From contig JAUCBJ010006049.1 of NCBI GenBank assembly GCA_032718475.1, positions 1 to 57,206 on the forward strand: a stretch of 57,206 nt of DNA. The letters are read 5' to 3'. The translations under genes were made by a program, and so were the position numbers. This document shows positions 13,030 to 23,659 of this stretch, in pieces. Source of the stretch: Nemertoderma westbladi. Taxonomy: Eukaryota; Xenacoelomorpha; Nemertodermatida; Nemertodermatidae. The notes under the pieces are model-generated. The model saw only the letters and a program-made list of their open reading frames with translations, was not told the DNA's origin and made no database searches. Position 1 is the stretch's first letter. Each line of letters starts with the position of its first letter.

Positions 13030-14330
13030 GGGTCCTACTAAATACTACAAAAAGCACAAAACAAGCACAAAAAAGCACAAAAAAGTCAAGAAAAGCACAA
13101 AAAAGCACAAAAAAAGCACAAAAAAACACAAAAAAAGTAAAAAAAAGCACAAAAATGTAAAAAAAACCACAAAAAACAGACACCCCCCACATACGAAGGT
13201 AACCCATACGCCTATGATTGATTAATTTGCAACGTTCTGACCTACAGTATGTAAAGGCCACAATACTGCAAAGTGTATTTGTAATTAAAATCACTATAAA
13301 AAAAACATAATAAAACACATATATACAGTATAGATTAATAGCTTAATAAAACTACAGTAAATTACGATCGTGGGAAAGAACACCCAGGATCTAAGGCACT
13401 CATGGGGGTCGTAAATTAAGGTAAAATAAAATAGAATATTGCAGTATTGATATATAAGATAAGTACGCATGAACTCCTAAACAACATTGCAAACAATCTG
13501 GCAGTTATAATAGAAATTTCAAAGTATACAGTAGTGTTACAACAGCAGTGGTTAAACCCAGGCAGGAACTGTGTTTCCAACAGACGCAGATATCGTAACC
13601 AAGGCAGATTCAAGACAGAAGGCGAGATTCTTGCAAGTATGACTATGACTAATATCATCATACTTGTCCTCAGACGTTATCGATCGCCCACTCGATAGGT
13701 TCGGGCAGACCGTGATATGATAATTGAAGGTGTAATATTATGGGTTTGCTCATCTCCAATTTATTTAATATGATAATTGTACAGTATGTCGATTTATCGG
13801 TGAATAAAGGAATTCCAATAACAGAATAATCGCGATTTCGGTCAACACTGACATCCAGTTTACAAGCGCCTATGCTGCGTCGCTACATCTCCCACATCGC
13901 TACATCGTTACAAGTAATTAACCAGAACGCTGATAAGTTGACAATGTGACAATAACAAAGTCTATTACAGTATTATAAGTTCTATCCTGATATTTGAATT
14001 GAACCATCTTTACATTCTGACATTAGCCTGATATTGCACTAGGGTGCTCATGGTAGGGCTGTACCTGTAATGACAATAATACTACATGTACCTGTAACAG
14101 TCTGACAGTGTAATAACTTAATACCTGTAATACTACACGATATTGCTTCTATCATCTGTTCTATTACAAGCTCAATAAACAGCTATCAGTTTGTTTTTTG
14201 TGCTTTTTTGTGCTTTTTTTTACCTTTTTTGTGCTTTTTTGTGCTTTTTTTGTGTTTTTTTGTGCTTTTCTTGACTTTTTTGTGCTTTTTTGTGCTTGTT
14301 TTGTGCTTTTTGTAGTATTTAGTAGGACCC
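13030..14330. mobile_element. Mutator-like non-autonomous element, 9-bp TSD
   Basis: The ends are long inverted repeats beginning GGGTCCTACTAAATAC and continuing for about 150 bp as an array of AGCACAAAAA-type words with a shared landmark (GTCAAGAAAAGCAC). The nine bases CTGTCTGTC occur at 13021-13029 and again at 14331-14339, an exact target-site duplication. Long TIRs and a 9-bp TSD are the hallmarks of Mutator-like elements. The 1.3-kb body has no transposase. The element interrupts a non-LTR retrotransposon ORF whose two halves lie either side, which independently confirms the insertion. Confidence 0.85.
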
Positions 14331-14645
14331 CTGTCTGTCCAGGTAGCTGGACGCCAACGTAACCTCCCGCTGGACGCATGAGCCCCCGAACGCGGACGCA
14401 ATGAGGTCCCCGAACACCTCCCTCACCTCGTTGTGCCGCTTTATGATCAGGCCCCCCGACTTGCAATTAAGGGCGTGGGACGTCGAGAACGACTCCCCAC
14501 ACCCCTCGCACTTTGCCGGGAGGCCCGGCGGCGTCCGTCCATACCTCAAGGCGAGGTTGTCCCGGAACACCTCTGGGTCGAGGTCAGTGTGGTCGACCAC
14601 AGAGGGCTGCGCCGTCAGCCATCCCCCAGTCTTATGGGACATCGT
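14331..14645 (-). pseudogene. Non-LTR retrotransposon ORF, zinc-finger part (upstream of insertion)
   Basis: The frame contains a zinc-binding motif CEGCGESFSTSHALNC followed by GGLIIKRHNEVR, a combination common near the C terminus of certain animal non-LTR retrotransposon proteins. It is cut at its downstream end by the Mutator-like element at 13030-14330 and resumes at 13029-12540. Its upstream end stops at about 14647, where a word typical of the surrounding CAGTC element begins (GATCAGGAAACATT). No reverse transcriptase remains. Confidence 0.7.
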
Positions 14646-14883
14646 ACGTTCGTTGATCAGGAAACATTACAATATCTTCATATTCATAACTACTGGCAGA
14701 CTGGTACAGGAACTATACTGCTAAAGGCTGATACTGTGATAGCTAAGACCTTCAGTCTGACAGTACCTACCAGCTACCACCAGACCACTCTCAGATTCTA
14801 CTAGTAGGCTATCCGCTATATTGTCAAACATTCTACTGGCTGACTGGACTGGCAGGCCCATATACCTGACTGCAGTCAGGCAG

Positions 14884-15432
14884 TTGAGATTGAGATTATT
14901 TATTGAGGAGTAATATAGTATTGTAACGAAACAACAACTGGTAAAGATATGCAATACCAACTGACTGACTGAAAGTATTTAACAAGGATTTAACACAAAG
15001 CACCAAATCGAATAAGTTAAAATCACAAATTGAATTTTAAAAAGAATAAGTATGTTTGTTAAAATAAAAGCTTGGTAACACAAATTAATTAAAATCACGA
15101 ATCGAATTTAGGAATGTATGCAGGCTAAGTTAAAAGTTAAAATCACGCTTAAAATACAGAAATCACTTCAAAATCAAACCTAAAATCACTTTAAAATCAC
15201 ATTAAAATTACGCTTAAAATCACTTTAAAATCACGCTTAAAATCACTGAAATTATTTAATTTATAGTACCAAGCCAATTAATTAAAATCACAGATATATT
15301 AGCCTCAAGGAATGCCCCTTGCAGCCTTGTGCCTTGAGGTAAAGACCTAGTCTCTCAGGGGGTCCTCGTTAAAAAGTATATTAAAAATAAAATTGAACTG
15401 CCATTTAAATAGTTATAGGTGATGATCTTAAA
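14884..15432 (-). mobile_element. 3' end of a non-LTR retrotransposon, copy 2
   Basis: This is the second copy of the repeat at 10313-10896, in the same orientation. It keeps the GGTAAAGACCTAGTCTCTCA block near 15335 and the AATAAATAATCTCAATCTCA 3' end (minus strand) at 14884-14905. The middle is expanded with extra TTAAAATCAC units. It lies inside the CAGTC element at 11413-15982. Confidence 0.6.
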
Positions 15433-16488
15433 AATAGTTCTATGTTAGTGGTTAGTGTTAACTCTTCAACTACGATTGGCAATGATTGGTAACTGCTCCA
15501 CGTCACGGCGTCAGGTACTGACTGCTACTGGCACTCCAGCCAGAATAACCGAAAACGATCCACTCTAAGAAGTAATCCTGTGACCAGTAGTACAAGTGCA
15601 ACATCGCAAGTGCAATTATTCCCCAGAAGTTCACCCAGAATACCTGTAGTTCAGAACCAGACACCTACCATTTGTTGAATCGTGATTTAGCACAGTACAA
15701 TCAAAAATTCTTTTAGGAGACATAATGAATAATTATACCGGGTATCACTATTGAATTTAACAGTTTAATATATTATAATTACCGGTATATTAATAATCAT
15801 TGGCCTACCACAATAGACATAAGAAATACCCACCAGTAATGTAAACAGCCTAACATTAATTAATCTGGAAATGGTAAATTATAGTTGCATTGATAGAAAT
15901 TCATTATTTCCCAATCGGGCAATTGCAATTTTCCCGATCGGGCAACAATAATTGTTCCCGATTGGGCTAGTGGACCAGACTGCTTTCGGCCATTTCTTTA
16001 CCGGACAATGTTTGGTCTAGCTGGCAAGGCAACCTAGGTTACCGTTACGCACTGATCAGCTGATGAAGAGACTGGTATTAATTTCCCATTCAGCCATTAC
16101 CTGATTACATGTACCGGTAATCTATAATTCATCAGACAGTCAGATGTAAGCAGTTTCTGTCTGGTACTGCGTACTGGTACCAACAAGATCGCCTCTGTCA
16201 GTCTCAGGCGGTCCTACTAATTACCCAACTTTACCCAAATCTACCCAACTTTACCCAAACTTACCCAACTTTACCCCACTTTACCCAACTTTACCCAACT
16301 TTACCCCACTTTACCCAATCTGCCAATACCACCCAACTTTACCCAATCGAATACCCAACTACCTATCTGCCGACCAGTGATGCAATACAGTACAGCAGAA
16401 GGCTTACTTACTTACTACAGTACCGGACCAGTAGGCCTACTGTCTGACAGTAGCATTCCAGCAGTCTGTCAGACTGTACAGCTGTAAT

Positions 16489-17608
16489 CAGGGATGGCAA
16501 AAACCATGGTTTTTTGAAAAAAAATTTTTGGTTTTGGTTTTATTGTTTGGTTTTTTATGGTTTTTTTCGGTTTTTTATGGTTTTTTATGGTTTTTCTGTG
16601 GTTTAATTAAATCCAATACAGCAATACATACAAATGTAGGGCCTACATACAACAGTCTGACAGTACAACCCTTGCGCTTGCCCAATAGAACAAAATACTG
16701 GAATAACTGATAAGGCCACATACAGTATGCTGGTTTGAAGCGTTTCTTCTGCTGTTCTGTTCTGTCCTTCCTTACTCTCATCCAACCCATCAGCCCATGC
16801 AGCCATGTCAGCATGTGACAAAATACTAACAACATACAACGTAAAAATACATACCAACGTCCAGACGTCTGCACTGCTCCACTGCACGCCAGGCTGCAAA
16901 CCACCACTGAACCGCGAACAACGCCTGCGCACAATTCAGCAATTTTTCAGCCGCGCAATATTGGACAATATAGGCTACCGCGCATGCACCGAAAAAAAAC
17001 GCGCACACCACATTTTAACAATGTAAACGAGAAACATACACCAGCGAAGCGAGCAAAACCTTTTCATTAACATTGCAAAATGAACAGATGAAAAAGAAAC
17101 GCGAGCAAAACTCAAAGTGAGAGAAATTTTTTCATTCTACATATGCAGATATGTAACAGTGCAAAATGAAAAAGAAACGAAGCAAAACTCAAAGTAACAG
17201 CTGAACAGTGCAAAATGATAAGATAAAGAAACGCGAGCAAAACTCAAAGTGAGCGAAATTTTTTCCTTCTAACAGTGCAAAATGAAAAAGAAACGAGAGC
17301 AAAACTCAAAGTGATTGAAATTTTTTCATTCTACATATGTAACAGTCAGACCGTCAGACAGTGCAAAATGAAAAAGAAACGCAAGCAAAACTCAAAGTGT
17401 TCGGAATTTTTTCATTCTAACAGTGCAAAATGAAAAAGAAACGCGACTACCAGTCTGCTTTATATTATTTCCAGCGTTAATTGTAAAATTTTATGAAAAA
17501 CCATAAAAAACCATAAAAAACCAATTTTTTCGCCTTTTTTTAAAAGTTGGTTAAACCAAAAAACCATAAAAAACCAATGGTGAGAAAAACCATTGGTTGC
17601 CAACCCTG
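16489..17608. mobile_element. hAT-like non-autonomous element A, copy 1, 8-bp TSD
   Basis: The left end is CAGGGATGGCAAAAACCATGG, the right end reads in reverse complement as CAGGGTTGGCAACCAATGG. GCTGTAAT flanks it on both sides (16481-16488, 17609-17616): an exact 8-bp duplication, as expected for the hAT superfamily. Subterminal DNA is an array of GGTTTTTTATGG words. The right half carries six imperfect repeats around GAAAAAGAAACGCGAGCAAAACTCAAAGTG. The closest relative is at 22715-23659. Small open frames inside are not recognisable proteins. Confidence 0.88.
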
Positions 17609-17815
17609 GCTGTAATACAGTAGGTCATAGTAGGAATGGTTTGTATCAGTGTAGGCCTATGCAGCTATGGCTTCATGTTTATAGCTGTATAGTCAGATAG
17701 TCATACTCCAGTCAGCCAGTACTTATAATATAATCATAACATAACACATCCAGACATCAATAAAATGATCAATATGGCTGTATGAGGGTGCATTTTGGGG
17801 TAGTGATGTTCTATA

Positions 17816-19531
17816 GGGTAAGGTACCCCAATTCCGGACATTGCAAATTCCGGACAACCTACTCAAATTCCGGACAAACCACTTATTCAACACAAATTTG
17901 TACCACGAAAATTAAGAATTCTGCGGTTTTTCTGTAACGTGTCTGTCTGTCTGTACTCTGTACTGCATTGCATTACTTTTATTACTGAATTGATTAGTAG
18001 ATTAGGCCTAAATGTGTAAAGGGCCCTCAGAATAGGCGATAGTCAGTTACATAAGTCCTGACTTTTGCTATACAGCTATTGCTATACTATCGTAATACTG
18101 TAATATAATACAGTAATTTGAATTTGCTCTAATCTGCTAATTATTTTATACTATAATTGCTCTAATTTTCTCGATTTATAATATCTGATTAACCCTACAC
18201 AATAGTCAATAGGCCTACCTATTTAAATTCGATCAATATCATAACTACGAAACTTACAAATGCTGAAATGGCTATTTTTAGTTAGTGATATAAATCCTTT
18301 TAATCATTATTACAGTATGTACCTGTGTTATCTTGTATCTGTGGTATCTGAGATTTATATAATATATTGAATTATTATCAACTCATCATCATTTTACAGT
18401 GATTGATAGAAACTCATAGGACTGCATAGAAATGGCTAGACAGAAAAACGAACAGACAGACAAACGAACAGACAGACAAATGACAGGTTGGTTTACAAAT
18501 TATTGACATTCTGACATTAACAAATTGTGTTTGCTTAGAAATTCAACTGCATAGAAATTTAATAGAAATGATAAATATAATTTAATAGAAAATAGAAATT
18601 ATACAGCATAGAAATGGCTAGACAGAAAAACGAACAGACAGACAAACGAACAGACAGACAAATGACAGGTTGGTTTACAAATTATTGACATTCTGACATT
18701 AACAAATTGTGTTTGCTTAGAATTTCAACTGCATAGAAATTTAATAGAAATGATAAATATAATTTAATAGAAAATAGAAATTATACAGCATAGAAATGGC
18801 TAGACAGAAAAACGAACAGACAAACGAACAGACAGACAAATGACAGGTTGGTTTACAAATTATTGACATTCTGACATTAACAAATTGTGTTTGCTTAGAA
18901 TTTCAACTGCATAGAAATTTAATAGAAATGATAAATATAATTTAATAGAAAATAGAAATTATACAGCATAGAAATGGCTAGACAGAAAAACGAACAGACA
19001 GACAAACGAACAGACAGACAAATGACAGGTTGGTTTACAAATTATTGACATTAACGAATTGTGCTTGCTTAGAAATTCAAAACAAAAAAAAGTTGTGCAA
19101 ATCGGAAAATTGTATGAATTCTGACTTTCATGAACTAGTGTTTTTAAGTGGTGGAAAGACAGACAAACAAACAGGTAGACAAGTGAACAGACCCCCCACC
19201 CCCTGGCAGCATGGTGATACATGTATTCGGGTTTTAGGCACCTTTCTATAATGTAAACTATAGATTTGTATAGCAAACAGACATAGGCAGAGACAAATTT
19301 ATACTCTGTCCGGAAATTGGGCACCTGCCCAAATACCGGACAACCCAATCTTGTAAAAAAAAGTGCCCATTTGCGCCCATTAGATGGCGCTGGGCACTCA
19401 ATGTTAAGATTTTATTTTGATGTAGGATAATGTCCTGTACTGTTAGAATCATCTTTTGATTGGAATAAACTATGGTTGAGCTACAATAAAGGAAAAATCG
19501 AAATTCTGTCCGGAATTGGGGTACCCTACCC
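17816..19531. mobile_element. Mariner-like TIR element with TA target site
   Basis: Ends are inverted: GGGTAAGGTACCCCAATTCCGGACA on the left, and GGGTAGGGTACCCCAATTCCGGACA when the right end is reverse complemented, with TA on both outer sides (17814-17815, 19532-19533). The word ATTCCGGACA repeats several times just inside each end. The middle is filled by 182-bp tandem repeats (18424-19080). No transposase. The TA target is weak evidence by itself, so the superfamily is tentative. Confidence 0.65.
18424..19080. repeat. 182-bp tandem repeat, about 3.6 copies
   Basis: Units start with GCATAGAAATGGCTAGACAG at 18424, 18606, 18788 and 18966. The first two are 182 bp, the third 178 bp because it lacks one GACA step, and the fourth is cut short at about 19080. 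Near-identity of the units points to recent expansion. Inside each unit GACAGACAAACGAACA is itself a short repeat. The array lies within the mariner-like element. Confidence 0.9.
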
Positions 19532-20857
19532 TAGAATACACTTTAGTTTATTGTTTTGGTTAGAATAACGCAGGGCTGGCAAAGTAGGTTTTTGTAAACC
19601 TAGGTTTTTGTAGGTTTTTGTCAAAAACCTAAAATTTGAAAAAAGCCTAAAACTAGGTTTTTAGGTTTTTGATTTTTCATCTTTAATTTGCCTTTTAATT
19701 TCATTTGTACTGTGCAGTACTGTACACTCAAAACAACTGAACAAGTCAACTTGCATTGTCAGCTGATGAGTTCCAGTCCAGTCCAGTTGTCTTGTCACTA
19801 CTGACAGACTGACAAGCTGACTGATGCAAGTTAGCTGATGCAAGTTAGCAGTCAGATGGTCCGGTACCGGCTGACCGGTGACTCAACTACCTGACTACAG
19901 ACCTACATCCTGACGTATGTAGTATGTATGTTGCTGCTGATAACTGCTGAACTGTATACGTACAGTGCAGCAGTGGTCCAGGCTCCAGGCAGCCAGGTGG
20001 CTGGCAGGCTCGGTCAGCGTCAGTGGGTGGTCTCTGCAGCTCTGGCTCTGGTCAGCTGGCAGCTGGTGGTCACAGGCAGTTGGCAGTCAGGTGGTTATCG
20101 GGTTATGGTTTTTGTTATGCTTTTATGGCAGTATGGGACTGTGGGATGGTTTGGCATTCTGCATTCGCTGAATCGCGTGCCTGCCAGTCAGGGAGATCAT
20201 CAAATTTGAGAATACCTCAAATTTCAAATTATAGACCCAATTTTGGAATTACCTCAAATTTAATACAAGGTTAGGTTAATTCTCTAAATTGGAGTTTTAC
20301 CCCAAATTTGAATTTCATAGCAGCATAGTCAGATACAGACAGAAGTCATAGTTGGCCTTGTTCAGTAGTTGTTAGCTTGTTACTGTATTGCAAAGGTAAA
20401 AAAATAAACTGATGTAGGCCTAGTGTCTGAGTGTTGTGAAATATAATATTTAAAACATATACAATACAGTCAGACAGTATTAGTTTAAAAAGGCTTATAC
20501 TTAAAAAGGCTACTGGCAGGGCGGTAGGGGTGCAGTGGGGTGGTATGATCAGATGGTAGACATATAAAACGAAGTACAGAGCTTAAAGAACTTATATTTT
20601 TATATTGTTACTTTTTTGCTTGAATATGCCATAAAATCGGGAGAAAAAGTAGTAGGCCTACTTTTTTTTCCTACTGGTAGGGAAAAAGTTGTCCCCATAA
20701 TATCTGAATATTGTAACTTTTTGTTGGGCACAGCTTTTGCAAAGTCGGCAACACAGCAACCTGCAATAATATTGACTAATATTGCCACATAATAATGTAC
20801 CATAGAGCCATAATTTTGCATTGATTTTACTTTTTCTCCCGGTAAAAAAAGTAAAAT

Positions 20858-21135
20858 AAAATATTGGCATTTGTGTCAAATAGGGGACCCTCCTAGCTCC
20901 TAATCTGCTAATCCTGAAATCACCTAAACTAAAGTCACTTTCACTAGTGCCCGGTTACAGGGTTAGCAAAGGAGCAGGTTACAGAAGTGAGTTGAAAGTA
21001 ACCAAAAAACAATAAACAAGAGTTAGGAATATTGATATCACCTGCACTAAATTTCAGGATTAGCTGGTGATTTCAGGATTAGCAGATTAGGAGGGTCACC
21101 TATTTGATTTGACAAAGTGCCAAAATATTTTTGGA
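20858..21135. mobile_element. Small foldback MITE
   Basis: The left arm (around GGGGACCCTCCTAGCTCCTAATC, then GCTAATCCTGAAATCACC) pairs with the right arm (GGTGATTTCAGGATTAGC, then AGATTAGGAGGGTCACC); pairing continues outward through CAAATA and TTGGCA...TGCCAA. The loop carries a copy of the dispersed GGAGCAGGTTACAGA repeat. I could not fix the exact ends or a TSD. Confidence 0.6.
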
Positions 21136-22011
21136 GGAATTTCTAAAATTTCATTGAATGTGTTGATCAAATTTTTGATCGAAAGTTGAGCAAAATCCAT
21201 CCCTACACACTATTGCAATGCAAATTTAATGCCTGCAAGAGTGCAAGGTGTACTCCAGCCAGAGATGAGATAAAGCCTCGAGAATAGGTTAGTGAAAAAG
21301 GTTATACTTTTTGCCCAAGTTATAAATGATTCTGGTTCCTCATAAGGTCAATTTAAAAGGATGTATGTATGTATAGTATAAACAAACAGTCATTTAGATT
21401 TCTAAAACATTTCAGATGTCTTGATAAGAAAGCAGAGTCTAAAGACTGTTTAAAAGAATAGCGATTAGTGATGATGATGTTTCTACTGTGTTCCAGGTCC
21501 AGCATGTTCCATATGTTAATGGCCCTGATAACTGGATAAGAAGAGGTGATGTATGGAACATGCAGACATGGGAGCATGGGCAGATGGGCGGGGCATGGCC
21601 TTTAGAGTCTCCAGTCGTATAGAATAACTAACAAAATAATCAAGTCCACATACAGTCGGTGAGAAGTCAAAAATTGGACTTCAAGTCCAATTTTAGACTT
21701 CAAGTCCAATTTTGGACTCCAAAGTCCAATATTGGACTTTAGTACAACTCCAAGTGTACCCATGCTGCCATACTGTATATCGGTATTTAAATCAAAACTG
21801 CATCCCGTATCAGTACATATATATTACATAATTACAATGCAACATTATTTTAATGATCAAATTAATTATTATATGTATTATAAACAGGGATCGCACACGT
21901 ACAGTCAGACATCAGTAGTTACTTTTTGCGGTAGTGGTATAGCTTTGCGGTAGCCTTACTGCCTTAGCGGTGTATACCGCGGTAGCGTAGTGGAGTTATA
22001 GCTGTATAGTT

Positions 22012-22115
22012 CATTCATACCCATACTGCCATACCTGTGGTATTTTCGTATGGCAAAAATAAGACTACTGTAAAGTGTAACCTATTATGTTATTGAGTTA
22101 ATGTTTATTGACTAA
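22012..22115. repeat. Dispersed repeat, also at 43350-43460
   Basis: The stretch containing CCTGTGGTATTTTCGTATGG, GCAAAAATAAGA and TAACCTAT-GTTATTGAG is shared in the same order with 43350-43460. The non-LTR fragment at 22124-22560 follows directly, so it probably inserted into this repeat. Confidence 0.55.
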
Positions 22116-22123
22116 TTGTTTAG

Positions 22124-22560
22124 ATTAGGTTCACTGTGTCAAGTACAACACATCTCTGCATCTCCAACCAAACACTATATAACATTGGAGTTGGAGGTGT
22201 CTCATTCAGTCATTGGTGATTGGTTCCCAAAGCTTGACACTAGAACAAAGCCGCCTCCGCTTTGCAGGACATCGCTTTAAGCCGTGAGGACCAGCCAGTG
22301 CACCTCATGGAGTGAATAAGCATGGTGGACAGCCCATAACTTTCTTGAGACGCATATTTCTTACTGTCTTAAAGGACACTGGCCTTAAAGATGCGGATGA
22401 TCTAGCAAATGTCATGGGTGATAAGGCTGTAAGAGTGTAAGGGAGTTGTGGAGGCGCACTTTTGTCAACAAGCCGGCACAGCATTCTTAATACATAATAG
22501 GGCCTATATATATAATGCAGTTGCAATGAATCATGCCGATTGTAGTAGTAGTATGTGGTG
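22124..22560 (+). pseudogene. 3' fragment of the same non-LTR element as 35689-37526
   Basis: This aligns with 37166-37530, sharing landmarks such as GTGTCAAGTACAA, CGCCTCCGCTTTGCAGGACAT, CTTAAAGATGCGGATGATCT and GCCGGCACAGCATTC. It contains small duplications and lacks a block of about 20 bp near 22300, so the frame is broken. The 3' end is GATTGTAGTAGTAGTATG, a short TAG repeat like the end of the other copy. Confidence 0.8.
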
Positions 22561-22714
22561 AGGTTATAGGGCTCCTTCAATTGGTAAAGTCAAAAGTGAC
22601 CGTCTATTGTTTTAGTTAGAAAAGCCTGCATCTGTAACCTGTTCCTTTCCCTCAATTGGTTTATGATTATGACGTGTGTTACTTGTTACTTCTGTACTTA
22701 TTATGTGGAGACCC

Positions 22715-23659
22715 CAGGGATGGCAAAAACCATGGTTTTTTGAAAAAAATTTTTTGGTTTTGGTTTTATTGTTTGGTTTTTTATGGTTTTTTTCGGTTTT
22801 TTATGGTTTTTTATGGTTTTTCTGTGGTTTAATTAAATCCAATACAGCAATACATACAAATGTAGGGCCTACATACAACAGTCTGACAGTACAACCCTTG
22901 CGCTTGCCCAATACAATAGAACAAAATACTGGAATAACTGAATAAGGCCACACTGCCACATAGGTACAGTACTGCAGTATGCTGGTTTGAAGCGTTTCTT
23001 CTGCTGTTCTGTTCTGTCCTTACTCTCATCCAACCCATCAGCCCATGTCAGCATGCGACAAAATACTAACAACATACAACGTAAAAATACATATCAACGT
23101 CCAGACGTCTGCACTGCTCCACTGCACGCCAGGCTGCAAACCACAGAAACCACCACTGAACCGCGCACAACGCCTGCCTGCCTGCGCACAATTTTTCAGC
23201 CCCGCAATATTGGACAATATACCTACCGCGCATGCACCGAAAAAAAACGCGCACACCACATTTTAACAATGTAAACGAGAAACATACGCCAGCGAAGCGA
23301 GCAAAACCGCCAAAACCTTTTCATTAACATTGCAAAATGAACAGATGAAAAAGAAACGCGAGCAAAACTCAAAGTGAGAGAAATTTGTCCATTCTAATAG
23401 CTGAACAGTGCAAAATGTAAGATAAAGAAACGCGAGCAAAACTCAAAGTGAGCGAAATTTTTTCCTTCTAACAGTGCAAAATGAAAAAGAAACGCGACTA
23501 CCAGTCTGCTTTATATTATTTACAGCGTTAATTGTAAAATTTTATGAAAAACCATAAAAAACCATAAAAAACCAATTTTTTCGCCTTTTTTTAAAAGTTG
23601 GTTAAACCAAAAAACCATAAAAAACCAATGGTGAGAAAAACCATTGGTTGCCAACCCTG
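22715..23659. mobile_element. hAT-like non-autonomous element A, copy 2, 8-bp TSD
   Basis: A near-identical but shorter copy of 16489-17608: same CAGGGATGGCAAAAACC start and CCAACCCTG end. GGAGACCC flanks it at 22707-22714 and 23660-23667, an exact 8-bp duplication. It carries three of the GAAAAAGAAACG repeats against six in copy 1, which accounts for most of the 175-bp length difference. The two independent TSDs show that both copies moved as discrete units. Confidence 0.9.

Larger units (their letters stand above)
11413..15982. mobile_element. CAGTC-terminus TIR element with 5-bp TSD (copy 1 of 3)
   Basis: The left end reads CAGTCTAGTCCACTAGCCC and the right end is its near-perfect reverse complement (GGGCTAGTGGACCAGACTG). 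The element is flanked by CTTTC at 11408-11412 and again at 15983-15987, an exact 5-bp target-site duplication. The TIRs continue inward as repeated short palindromic words such as TTTCCCGATCGGGAAA and TTCCTGATCAGGAA, seen at 11430-11740, 14650 and 15905-15970. The 4.6-kb body contains no transposase; instead it holds GGCGCG-rich repeats, a dead non-LTR ORF, a Mutator-like insertion and a non-LTR 3' end. It shares the terminal CAGTC and the 5-bp TSD with the elements at 20185-25450 and 21653-24517. I cannot assign a superfamily. Confidence 0.8.

Noticed and set aside
16575-17026. ORFs of 60-119 codons inside hAT-like element A (also at 22829-23274)
   Set aside because: Both strands are open in overlapping frames and none matches a transposase; copies differ by frame-breaking indels.
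18424-19080. Regularly spaced repeats that could suggest a CRISPR-like array
   Set aside because: Units are 182-bp contiguous tandem repeats with no unique spacers, in an animal genome.
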